Below are positions 53,473 to 61,295 of a stretch of DNA of 64,000 bases, in pieces (position 1 is the first letter of the stretch; each line of letters starts with the position of its first letter). Source of the DNA: Puniceibacterium sp. IMCC21224. Lineage in GTDB: Bacteria > Pseudomonadota > Alphaproteobacteria > Rhodobacterales > Rhodobacteraceae. The notes under the pieces are model-generated. The model made no database searches. It was not told where the DNA came from and worked only from the letters and a program-made list of their open reading frames with translations. Both the position numbers and the translations under genes were made by a program. The DNA lies in NCBI RefSeq assembly GCF_001038505.1, contig NZ_LDPY01000001.1, positions 930,001-994,000 of the forward strand. The letters run 5' to 3'.

Positions 53473-54174
53473 TGTCGTGTTCCTATTTGATGAGGGCCAG
53501 TGCGGCCCGTTGTTGATTGCGTCGGTGTGTCCCTCCGACTGAACAGCAGATAGGGGCGCCGGTTCGGAAGTTGAAATCACGAATTGCGCGCGACCGATCA
53601 CGCGGATTTTCCCTTGAATTGAAGTCGTTTATGCAGGTGAGTGTGTGAAATTGCACGATCAATGTGCGGGTCAGGAAAACATGGATTCTGCGCACATCTG
53701 CCGACGGACTGGCAGGTTTCGGGCGCGTGATACGCGGCGCAAAAATAGGCAGAAAAAAGTTTGGCACGAATTTGTGACATCTGCCTTTACGTTCCTTGCT
53801 GGCATCAATGCGCAAATTCGGGACTGGTCGCAACCTATCTTCGCGCGGGCAAACCTTTCCTGCGGTCAATATGACCGGGTTGCAGAGGGCGGTGAAGACG
53901 GTCCGCACCGCTGTGCATCTGAACTGCGCCACTTTGGCCATCAAAGTCGCGCGCATTCAATGACCGGGTACGGTTGATGTCCGCAGTTTGCCCACAAGCC
54001 ATGAGACTGCTCGTTTAACATGGTTTTTTCAGCGAAACGCATACCTGCGCCGTCAACGTCTGCGATCGGGGGCCGTCCTCTGGCTCCAGACAAAAGACTT
54101 TCTTCGCGTTGAAAGCATTAGGACTTGAGCGAAAGCGACACGAAACGAGAAACTGATAAATCGGTTGATAGCCC
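53473..54174. other. ~700-bp stretch without a recognised gene
   Basis: Between the small secreted protein gene and the tRNA-Trp promoter both strands have open frames of 100-160 codons, but none has recognisable motifs, a convincing ribosome binding site or the codon pattern of neighbouring genes. The last 40 bp hold the tRNA promoter. Confidence 0.5.
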
Positions 54175-54203
54175 TTGACTGCGCAGTCCCTCCATTCTAT
54201 CCG
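54175..54203 (+). promoter_or_regulatory. tRNA-Trp promoter
   Basis: TTGACT, a 17-bp spacer, then TATCCG, with the tRNA starting 11 bp later. This is the strongest housekeeping-type promoter in the window. Confidence 0.8.
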
Positions 54204-54214
54204 AAACGCTGTGT

Positions 54215-54290
54215 AGGGGTATAGCTCAGTTGGTAGAGCGACGGTCTCCAAAACCGTAGGTCCCGGGTTCGAGTCCCTGTGCCCCTGCCA
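54215..54290 (+). tRNA. tRNA-Trp (anticodon CCA)
   Basis: A 76-nt cloverleaf. The acceptor arms AGGGGTA and TGCCCCT pair, the D-arm contains AGCTCAGTTGGTAGAGC, the anticodon loop is CTCCAAA giving anticodon CCA, the T-arm has GGTTCGAGTCC, and CCA is encoded at the 3' end. In many alphaproteobacteria this tRNA stands between tuf and secE-nusG; here secE and nusG do not follow. Confidence 0.97.
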
Positions 54291-54576
54291 TTGAATTTCA
54301 ATCAGATGATACACGCATCGAGGCGGAGCAAGCGGGCGGTTTCGTGGCGTCTTTCTGGCGCCACTCTTGTGATTGTGGCCGATTTTTCCGCCCGTGGCAG
54401 TCCACTTTGGTCGTTAGAGCCGGGCGTTTAAGGCAGTTGGATGTCAAAGATTGTGGCAAATTTGCAGGACACAATCTGCTTGTCGGAAATTCTTCGAGAA
54501 ATGTCGCTTGGGCGACAAATGGTCTGACCCAGCCTTTGTATCAGAGGGTGTGTGAGTGACGATTTGAGTATTCTAG
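54291..54576 (+). other. Untranslated-looking stretch between tRNA-Trp and a terminator
   Basis: No recognised gene in ~285 bp. It contains a small perfect hairpin TGTCGC-TTGG-GCGACA (54502-54517) and runs into a strong terminator. A 71-codon frame at 54344-54559 does not look like secE or any known family. Confidence 0.45.
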
Positions 54577-54611
54577 CACGGGTCCCGAGTTTTCGGGGCC
54601 CGTGTTTTTTT
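54577..54611 (+). terminator. Strong intrinsic terminator downstream of tRNA-Trp
   Basis: Stem CACGGGTCCCGA / TCGGGGCCCGTG (one T-G pair) with a GTTT loop, followed by seven T. Orientation is plus; it would end a transcript coming from tRNA-Trp or from an unannotated small RNA. Confidence 0.88.
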
Positions 54612-54642
54612 GCCGGGCCGACCTGTCCGAAGGTCAGCGGCG

Positions 54643-55311
54643 TCAGTATGGATTCTGCGCCCGAAGGTCGAGGGCCTTGGGGTCGAGCACCAAAATCTCT
54701 TTTCTGCGGATATCTATGATGCCGTGACGGCGCAATTCGCCCAGTACACGGTTCAGCGTCTGTCGCGAGCAGCCCACGACCGAGGCCAGATCCGCCTGCG
54801 AGGCCCGGATACTCGGATGACCAGATGACAACTGGCACAGGTGACTCGAAATTCGCTGTTCGACCGGCTGGAACCTGTCAACGGATCTGAGGCGGTTGTC
54901 CCGAAGCATCATAAGGATGAAGTTGCGGGCAAAATTGCGCAAGAAAGCCGGGTTTTGCAGAATTTCGCGCAGTCGCGGCAGCGAGGCAAACAGCAACGTG
55001 GTGTCTGCGCCTGTAACCGCGCTGGCAACGAGCGGCATTTCCGCGACCGTTTCACCTTCGCCAAAGACATCGCCGACGTGGATGTGGCGCAGAACCACCC
55101 GGTTCCCCTGTTCCGAGAGATAGGCGATTTCCACGGTGCCGCGGGCCACAATCGCCATGCCTTGGGCTGTCTCGCCTTGCGACATGATTTCGGTCGGGCA
55201 CTTGTAGGTGCGCAGGATACACACGTCGAGAAAGGCGCATTTTTCGGCTTGTGACAAACCGTCGAGGATTTCGCAGTTCAGTAATTGGGGGAAACGCCGG
55301 GAATTGTTCAT
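54643..55311 (-). CDS. Crp/Fnr family transcriptional regulator
   Basis: A 222-residue regulator. A cyclic-nucleotide-binding-type beta-barrel (residues ~20-130, with GETAQGMAIVARGTVEI and GDVFGEGETVAEMP) is followed by a winged helix (~165-215: ASQADLASVVGCSRQTLNRVLGELRRHGIIDI). Four cysteines occur in the first 38 residues (C13, C25, C31, C38), but their spacing does not match the iron-sulfur ligands of FNR. Signal unknown. ATG 55311 is chosen by family alignment. It is the next gene after the transporter on this strand, separated by a hairpin. Confidence 0.85.
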   Translation of the reverse strand: MNNSRRFPQLLNCEILDGLSQAEKCAFLDVCILRTYKCPTEIMSQGETAQGMAIVARGTVEIAYLSEQGNRVVLRHIHVGDVFGEGETVAEMPLVASAVTGADTTLLFASLPRLREILQNPAFLRNFARNFILMMLRDNRLRSVDRFQPVEQRISSHLCQLSSGHPSIRASQADLASVVGCSRQTLNRVLGELRRHGIIDIRRKEILVLDPKALDLRAQNPY

Positions 55312-55429
55312 GGGTCCGTCCAGGGTCCTGGCTGGGTCGCGCGCGCGTGCAGTGTGCCGAGCGTTTGAAAGCAATTTAAATACGTCGCGAGCCAAGAGGG
55401 AGGCTAAAATGAGGGAGATACCGGTGGTC

Positions 55430-55459
55430 AGAAGGTCCCGTGCGCTGACGGGGCCTTCT
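55430..55459 (-). terminator. Hairpin after the BMP-type binding-protein gene
   Basis: AGAAGGTCCCG and CGGGGCCTTCT pair (one T-G pair) around an 8-nt loop, 34 bp beyond the stop codon on the minus strand. No U-tract. Confidence 0.45.
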
Positions 55460-55493
55460 GGTGGTATTGTCTTGGATACAAAGCGCGTCGGAC

Positions 55494-56579
55494 TTAGTTC
55501 GGAATGTCGCCGGTCAGACCTTCGACATAGAAGTTCATGCCCAGCAAATCACCGTCGGGTGCTGTCGCGCCCTCGGCCAGCCAAACCGAGCCGTCCTGTT
55601 TGTTCAGCGGGCCGGTAAAGGGATGGTAGTCCCCGCTGGCGATGCTGTCTTTGAGGGCGAGCGCCTCGGCTTTCACATCCGCCGGGACGGCATCCGAAAT
55701 TTCACCGATGCCGACCATGCCGTCACCGATACCCGCCCAAGTGTCGTCCGACGCCCAAGAGCCGTCGAGCACGGCTTGCACCCGTTCGATGTAGTAGGGG
55801 CTCCAATTGTCGATGATCGACGACACGCGCGGCAGCGGCGCATAGTCGGACATATCCGATGCCTGACCAAAGGTGATCACATCGCCCGCCGCCTGTGCGG
55901 CAGCCTGAGGAGCGGTCGAGTCGGTGTGCTGCAGGATCACATCAGCGCCATTTTCGATCAAGGCACGGGCCGCATCGGATTCTTTGGCCGGGTCGAACCA
56001 TGTGTAGGCCCAGATCACCGAAAATTCGACATCCGGGTTGACCTTTTTCGCGTGGATATAGGCGGAATTGATGCCGCGGATGACCTCGGGGATCGGGAAT
56101 GAGGCGATATAGCCGATCTTGTTGGTTTTGGTCATCTTGCCGGCGATATGGCCCTGGATGGCACGGCCTTCGTAGAAGCGCGCAGAGTAGACACCGACAT
56201 TGTCCGCCGTTTTAAAGCCGGTGGCGTGTTCGAATTTCACATCCGGGAATTTGGCAGCCACATTGATGGTCGGGTCCATGTATCCAAAAGACGTGGTGAA
56301 AATCAGATTTGCGCCGGACAGGGCCATTTGCGTGATGGCACGTTCGGCATCAGCCCCTTCTGGCACGCTCTCTTGATATACGGTTTCGACCTTGTCGCCA
56401 AAATGCTCTTCGACGGCGAGGCGACCTTTGTTGTGCTCATAGGTCCAGCCGCCGTCGCCGATCGGCCCGACAAAGATAAAGCCGACCTTGATCTTGTCGC
56501 CATGTGCGGCGGCAAAGCCCTGAGTTGCGAGACCGACCGCAAGCGCTGCGGTGGTGGTGAGAAGTGTTCTGCGGTTCAT
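55494..56579 (-). CDS. BMP-family ABC transporter substrate-binding protein
   Basis: A 361-residue periplasmic binding protein. Signal peptide (MNRRTLLTTTAALAVGLATQGFAAA), then the basic-membrane-protein fold: KVGFIFVGPIGDGGWTYEHNKG, ALSGANLIFTTSFGYMDP, GRAIQGHIAGKMTKTNKIGYIASFPIPEVIRGINSAY, and ADVILQHTDSTAPQAAAQ. The family binds nucleosides or related compounds. Last gene of the xdh-transporter operon, as the transporter genes precede it in transcription order. Confidence 0.92.
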   Translation of the reverse strand: MNRRTLLTTTAALAVGLATQGFAAAHGDKIKVGFIFVGPIGDGGWTYEHNKGRLAVEEHFGDKVETVYQESVPEGADAERAITQMALSGANLIFTTSFGYMDPTINVAAKFPDVKFEHATGFKTADNVGVYSARFYEGRAIQGHIAGKMTKTNKIGYIASFPIPEVIRGINSAYIHAKKVNPDVEFSVIWAYTWFDPAKESDAARALIENGADVILQHTDSTAPQAAAQAAGDVITFGQASDMSDYAPLPRVSSIIDNWSPYYIERVQAVLDGSWASDDTWAGIGDGMVGIGEISDAVPADVKAEALALKDSIASGDYHPFTGPLNKQDGSVWLAEGATAPDGDLLGMNFYVEGLTGDIPN

Positions 56580-56615
56580 GGGATCTCCCTTGGTGGTTTG
56601 GTTGTTTTTGTGGCC

Positions 56616-57539
56616 TCAACTTGAGGCATGAAAGGCGCGACCGAGCGAGGCAGGCGCCCCGTGCGCGCCACGGGCGGAAATGATGACCAGCACGAGGATG
56701 GTTATCAGATAGGGTGACATCGACAGGATCTCGACCGGGACTTTGGCACCTGCCGCCTGGAGGTTGAGCTGAAGCACCGTGACGCCGCCGAAAAGGTAGG
56801 CACCGATCGCGATCCGGCCTGCCCGCCAGGATGCAAAGACCACGATGGCCAGTGCGATCCAGCCCGCACCGGCGGTCATGCCTTCGGTCCATTGCGGGAC
56901 CCGAACAAGGCTAAGGTAGGCACCGCCCAGGCCTGCACAGCCGCCGCCGAAAAAGATCGCCGCCATGCGGATGCGCACGACTTTGTAGCCAAGGGCGTGC
57001 GCGGCGTCATGGCTTTCTCCGACCGCGCGCAGAACCAGCCCCGCACGGGTGTATTTCAGAAAGGCCCAGACAGCTGCAACTAAAGCCAGCGAAAAATAAA
57101 CCATCGCGTCGTGGGAAAACAGCATGCGTCCCAGAATAGGCAGATCACCCAAAACAGGGATATCCAGCTTTGGCAAGGTCGGCGATTTCATCCCTTCATA
57201 GGGCTTGCCAATCAGGGATGACAAACCCAACCCCACCAGAGTAAGGCCCAGCCCGGTGGCGACCTGGTTTGATAGGAAAATCTGCGTCAGCACACCAAAG
57301 CTAAGCGACAACACTGCTGAGGCGAGCGCGGCAGCTGCAAAGCCAAGCGTGGGTGAGCCGGTCTTGACTGCGACGGCAAAGCCGACCACAGCCCCGGTAA
57401 TCATCATGCCTTCGACCCCGAGGTTCAGCACACCGGCCTTTTCCACCACCATCTCGCCGATCGCCGCAAACAGGATCGGCGTGGCCGAAATCATGATCGA
57501 AGCGACCAGCAGGACCGGATTGATCGAACCAAGATCCAT
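56616..57539 (-). CDS. ABC transporter permease, nucleoside-type (second)
   Basis: A 307-residue membrane protein of the NupQ/RbsC-like permease family with about eight hydrophobic segments. The family motif GVLNLGVEGMMITGAVVGFAVAV near residue 35 and the GHSD-like GESHDAAHALGYKVVRIRMAAIFFGGGCAGLGGAYLSL segment are present. Pairs with the preceding permease; its start overlaps that stop codon by one base. Confidence 0.92.
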   Translation of the reverse strand: MDLGSINPVLLVASIMISATPILFAAIGEMVVEKAGVLNLGVEGMMITGAVVGFAVAVKTGSPTLGFAAAALASAVLSLSFGVLTQIFLSNQVATGLGLTLVGLGLSSLIGKPYEGMKSPTLPKLDIPVLGDLPILGRMLFSHDAMVYFSLALVAAVWAFLKYTRAGLVLRAVGESHDAAHALGYKVVRIRMAAIFFGGGCAGLGGAYLSLVRVPQWTEGMTAGAGWIALAIVVFASWRAGRIAIGAYLFGGVTVLQLNLQAAGAKVPVEILSMSPYLITILVLVIISARGAHGAPASLGRAFHASS

Positions 57540-58624
57540 TATGCCACCTCCGGGGTGCCAATGCGGACACGGAAGTTGGTAAAGACATCCGTCGCCAAAA
57601 GGAAAAACAACAGCATGCCCTGAAACAGCTGGATCGAAGCACCGGGCAGGCCGAGCATGAGCTGCGCCAACTCACCGCCAATATACGTCAGGGCCATCAG
57701 CAGACCAGCCAGCAAAATACCAACCGGATGCAGGCGCCCGAGAAAGGCGACGATAATCGCGGTAAAGCCGTATCCCGAGTTGAAATCGATACTGATCTGA
57801 CCGGCCGGGCCTGATACCTCGAACAGCCCAGCCATGCCGGCCAGTGCTCCTGAAAAGCCGAGGCAAAGAAAGATGATCCGCGCAGGCGAAACGCCGGAAA
57901 AGCGCGCAGCGCGCGGCGCTTCGCCGGTGAGGCGAATATTGAAACCTTGAATATGGCGGGTCAGCAGAACATAGGCAAAAATCACCGCGATAAAGGCCGA
58001 GAGCACCCCCCAATGCATCCCGGTCCCGGCAATGATCTCGGTATTCGCGGCAGCGGCATATTGCTGGAAATTGCGGGACCCAGGAAAGCCCATGCCTTCG
58101 GGATTGCGCAACAGGCCAGACGCAACCGAGGCGAGCAAGGCCTCGGCCACATAGACCAGCATGAGCGAAACCAGGATCTCGTTGGTACCAAAGCGGACCT
58201 TCAGAACTGCGGGGATCATCGCCCATACCCAGCCGCCCAATGCCCCTGCAATGACCATAAAAGGGAAAATCAACGGCGAAGTTGTGGGGTAGAACGCCAA
58301 CCCTGCGCCAGCTCCACAGATTGCCCCCATGATGTACTGACCTTCGGCGCCGATGTTCCAGATCCCGGCCCGAAACCCGATGGACAGGCCAATCGCGATC
58401 AGGATCAGCGGTCCGGCCTTGACCAGTAATTGTGGTCGAGAATAGGCGGCGAACTGCGGATGAAACAGCGGATCCCAAAATATGATGCGGATCGCCTCGA
58501 GCGGTGGCTTGCCGAGGGCCGCAAACATAATGCCGCCGAGGATCATCGTGAGAAGCACAGCAAGAATCGGCGTACACACAGTCCAGAACTGCGACGGTTG
58601 TGGTCGTTTCTCAAGTCTGATCAT
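57539..58624 (-). CDS. ABC transporter permease, nucleoside-type (first)
   Basis: A 361-residue NupP-like permease with about ten hydrophobic segments, including GIWNIGAEGQYIMGAICGAGAGL and the coupling-loop segment RLTGEAPRAARFSGVSPARIIFLCLGFSGALAGMAG. ATG 58624 is preceded by GGAGGGG; a longer reading to 58651 would start inside a hairpin region. Two hairpins lie between this gene and the upstream ATPase gene. Confidence 0.92.
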   Translation of the reverse strand: MIRLEKRPQPSQFWTVCTPILAVLLTMILGGIMFAALGKPPLEAIRIIFWDPLFHPQFAAYSRPQLLVKAGPLILIAIGLSIGFRAGIWNIGAEGQYIMGAICGAGAGLAFYPTTSPLIFPFMVIAGALGGWVWAMIPAVLKVRFGTNEILVSLMLVYVAEALLASVASGLLRNPEGMGFPGSRNFQQYAAAANTEIIAGTGMHWGVLSAFIAVIFAYVLLTRHIQGFNIRLTGEAPRAARFSGVSPARIIFLCLGFSGALAGMAGLFEVSGPAGQISIDFNSGYGFTAIIVAFLGRLHPVGILLAGLLMALTYIGGELAQLMLGLPGASIQLFQGMLLFFLLATDVFTNFRVRIGTPEVA

Positions 58625-58645
58625 GTCTGCCCCTCCGAATTTCGG

Positions 58646-58674
58646 GCGCAAAACTTTTTACAAAAGTTTTGCGC
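58646..58674. repeat. Perfect 13-bp hairpin in the transporter operon
   Basis: GCGCAAAACTTTT, three-base loop, AAAAGTTTTGCGC. It lies just upstream of the permease ribosome binding site on the minus strand, in the gap after the ATPase gene. Confidence 0.8.
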
Positions 58675-58697
58675 GGAATTTTTAGAGGAGGTTTGAT

Positions 58698-58720
58698 AAG
58701 AATTTTCAAAAAAAATTCTT
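58698..58720. repeat. Perfect 9-bp AT-rich hairpin in the transporter operon
   Basis: AAGAATTTT, five-base loop, AAAATTCTT, 33 bp after the ATPase stop codon on the minus strand. With the neighbouring 13-bp hairpin it makes a double stem-loop between two cistrons. Confidence 0.75.
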
Positions 58721-58752
58721 CGGCTAGTGGCACGGCAGGTGAAAATATCTGA

Positions 58753-60276
58753 TTAGGTCGCCACATGAGCCACCTCCATGTCATGCGCGCCGCCCATCAT
58801 TAGGCCAATCTGTTTCATGTCGAGATCCGTGACCGGTCGGATCGCAGAGAGGCGTCCTTCGTTCAGCGCGGCGAACAGGTCCGAGATTTCCATCAACTCG
58901 TCCAGATCCTGGCTGATGCAGATAATTGCCGCACCGGCTGCAGCCAGATCCAGTAACGCTTGGCGGATCGCTGCCGCGGCGGCGGCGTCCACTCCCCAGG
59001 TGGGTTGATTGACCACAAGCACATCCGGGCGTTGCAGGATCTCTCGACCGATGACAAATTTCTGCAGGTTGCCGCCCGACAGCGCCCGTGCTGCCGTTCC
59101 CGGCGACGGTGTTCGCACGTCAAAGCGTTTGATCACCTTTTCTGTGAAGCCCCGAGTCTTGTTCCAGCTGACAAACCCGTTTGCGACCAGCCCTTCGCGC
59201 CGGGCGGCGGTCAGCACGGCGTTTTCGATCAGGCTCATGTTGGGGGCTGCGGCGTGACCCAGGCGTTCTTCGGGCGCAGACAGCAGGCCAGCGTCGCGGC
59301 GTGCCATCGGGCCAGTACGGCTCACGTCCTTGCCCTTGAGCGTGACGCTGCCCGGGTTTGAGACCCGCTCTCCGGACAAGGCCGCCAGTAGTTCGTCCTG
59401 ACCGTTGCCCGCTACTCCGCCAAGGCCCAGTACTTCGCCTGCGCGCACCTCGAACGATATGTCGCGCAGCGGCGTGCCAAAGGCGCCAGGTGCGGGTAGC
59501 GATAGGTTCTGTACCTTCAGCAGCACAGCGCCGGGATCGTGTGCCTTGGCCTGGGGTGTTGCAAAGCTGGCACCGACCATCATTTCACCCAACTCGCGGG
59601 CCGAGGCGTCGCGCGGTATGGCGCTACCCACCTTTTTGCCCAGCCGCAGGATCGTGGCGTGGTCGCACAGGCTGCGGATCTCTTCGAGCTTGTGGCTGAT
59701 GTAGAGGATCGCGGTCCCCTCAGCGCTGAGCTTGCGCAGGGTGAGGAACAGGATTTCGACCTCTTGCGGCGTCAGGACGGACGTGGGTTCGTCCATGATA
59801 AGCAGGCGCGGGTTTTGCAGCAGGCAGCGGATGATCTCGACCCTTTGGCGTTCGCCCGCCGACAGCGTGCCGACGATGCGGAATGGGTCGAGCGGCAGGC
59901 CGTAAGTTTCTGACACCTCGCGGATCTGCACTGCGAGATCGCGTGTCTTTGGCGGATTCTCCATCCCAAGGGCGACGTTTTCGGCCACAGAGAGGGCATC
60001 GAACAACGAGAAGTGCTGAAACACCATGGCAACGCCAAGGGCGCGGGCCGCACGGGGTTCGGCCGGGGCGTAGGGAATGCCTGCGAGCGTCATCTCACCC
60101 TTGTCGGGTTTGACCAGGCCATAGATCATCTTGACCAATGTGGATTTTCCGGCGCCGTTTTCGCCGAGCAGTGCATGGATTTCACCTGTGCCGATGTCAA
60201 AGGAGACGTCGTCATTGGCGACAACGCCGGGATAGGCCTTGGTCAGGCCTCGGAGGCTGAGGAGTGTGTCATCCAC
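58753..60276 (-). CDS. ABC transporter ATP-binding protein with two ATPase domains (NupO/YufO-like)
   Basis: A 507-residue cytoplasmic ATPase with two fused nucleotide-binding domains. The first (residues ~5-240) has Walker A GENGAGKST, signature LSAGERQRVEI and Walker B LLIMDEPTSVL. The second (~255-500) has a degenerate Walker A (GGVAGNGQDEL), the signature ALSGGNLQKFVIG and VLVVNQPTWGVD. This layout is typical of ribose/nucleoside-type importers. Its start overlaps the xdhC end by 34 bp, tying transport to the dehydrogenase genes. Confidence 0.94.
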   Translation of the reverse strand: MDDTLLSLRGLTKAYPGVVANDDVSFDIGTGEIHALLGENGAGKSTLVKMIYGLVKPDKGEMTLAGIPYAPAEPRAARALGVAMVFQHFSLFDALSVAENVALGMENPPKTRDLAVQIREVSETYGLPLDPFRIVGTLSAGERQRVEIIRCLLQNPRLLIMDEPTSVLTPQEVEILFLTLRKLSAEGTAILYISHKLEEIRSLCDHATILRLGKKVGSAIPRDASARELGEMMVGASFATPQAKAHDPGAVLLKVQNLSLPAPGAFGTPLRDISFEVRAGEVLGLGGVAGNGQDELLAALSGERVSNPGSVTLKGKDVSRTGPMARRDAGLLSAPEERLGHAAAPNMSLIENAVLTAARREGLVANGFVSWNKTRGFTEKVIKRFDVRTPSPGTAARALSGGNLQKFVIGREILQRPDVLVVNQPTWGVDAAAAAAIRQALLDLAAAGAAIICISQDLDELMEISDLFAALNEGRLSAIRPVTDLDMKQIGLMMGGAHDMEVAHVAT

Positions 60277-61184
60277 GTCGCACCGTCCTTTGTGTTCTGG
60301 CTATTGAGTAGCGTTGCCGCCACGCCAACGGCAATGGCTTGCGGGTGCTTGCCCAGCGATTTTTGCCCGATCGGGCAGCAAATGCGAAAGATTTCAGCGT
60401 CGCTATGGCCGAGATTGCGCAAGCGACTGCGGAACCGTGCCCATTTGGTGTCAGAGCCGATCAGCCCGGCAAAGCCAAAGCCATGGCTCAGCAGCGCGTG
60501 GCACAAGGCAAGGTCGATCTCATGGCTATAGGTCAGGATCAGGTGGTGTGCAGTCTTGGGCGCAAGTGAGACGGCGCGCACCGGATCAGTCGCGGGTAAA
60601 CACGTGACACAGGGTGGGGGCGCAGCGGGGAAACGATCCGGCGCGGTGTCGATCCAGGTCAGTGCAAACACGGGCAGCGGGTGCAGCACGTCGACAACGG
60701 CGCGGCCCACATGACCTGCCCCCCAAATCCAGAGGTGGGTTTGCGGTGTGGTGATCGGTTCGATCATCCAGCTCTGGAGACGCTGTGGCGCGGGGCGCTG
60801 CCCCTGCGCGCGCGCGCGGTCGATTAGGCGTTTCACGGCGAGCGGCATTGAGCCGTCGCCACGGATGACCAGTGTTTGACCGCGCCCGTCAGGAAGGGTG
60901 TCGGCGGTGTACTGTTCCGTCAACAGAGTGACTGCACCGCCGCAGCATTGACCGAGGTCCGGGCCAAGCGCATGGCGTGAAAAGCCCGAGACATTCAAGG
61001 CGCGGGCTGCTGCAGCGAATTCCAGAGCGCCGCCGCCGATGGTGCCTGACTGGCCACCGCGCCAGACCAATAGTGATGCGCCAACTTCGCGCGGAGAAGA
61101 TCCAGCTACCTCGGCGATCACCACGCGAGCAACGGTGCCATGCGCCGCAACGGCAGCGGTGAGCGCGGCGAGATCGAAGCTCAT
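60243..61184 (-). CDS. xdhC: XdhC, xanthine dehydrogenase molybdenum-cofactor insertion/maturation protein
   Basis: A 313-residue chaperone that binds molybdenum cofactor, sulfurated, and delivers it to XdhB. The N-terminal domain shows VIAEVAGSSPREVGASLLVWRGGQSGTIGGGALE, followed by GPDLGQCCGGAVTLL, and the C-terminal Rossmann-like domain has WIWGAGHVGRAVVDVL and FGFAGLIGSDTKWARFRSRL. Start at 61184. It lies 112 bp from xdhB; the gap contains one dispersed 22-bp element. Confidence 0.92.
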   Translation of the reverse strand: MSFDLAALTAAVAAHGTVARVVIAEVAGSSPREVGASLLVWRGGQSGTIGGGALEFAAAARALNVSGFSRHALGPDLGQCCGGAVTLLTEQYTADTLPDGRGQTLVIRGDGSMPLAVKRLIDRARAQGQRPAPQRLQSWMIEPITTPQTHLWIWGAGHVGRAVVDVLHPLPVFALTWIDTAPDRFPAAPPPCVTCLPATDPVRAVSLAPKTAHHLILTYSHEIDLALCHALLSHGFGFAGLIGSDTKWARFRSRLRNLGHSDAEIFRICCPIGQKSLGKHPQAIAVGVAATLLNSQNTKDGATWMTHSSASEA

Positions 61185-61227
61185 GCGCCGGGCTCCGAAG
61201 GTCGCGCGTGATGAGGGCGGGAAAAGA

Positions 61228-61249
61228 GCGTATTTGAGAAGAGAAGAAG
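61228..61249 (+). repeat. Dispersed 22-bp element, copy C
   Basis: GCGTATTT, GAGA, AGAGAAGAAG. It lies in the gap between xdhB and xdhC, oriented against the operon. Confidence 0.78.
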
Positions 61250-61295
61250 CGCAGGGCGTGCGCAATACCCTAGCGCGGAGGGCGCATTGGACGGA

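Noticed and set aside
54344..54559. secE at its usual place behind tRNA-Trp
   Set aside because: The 71-codon reading has no membrane helix and no SecE residues.
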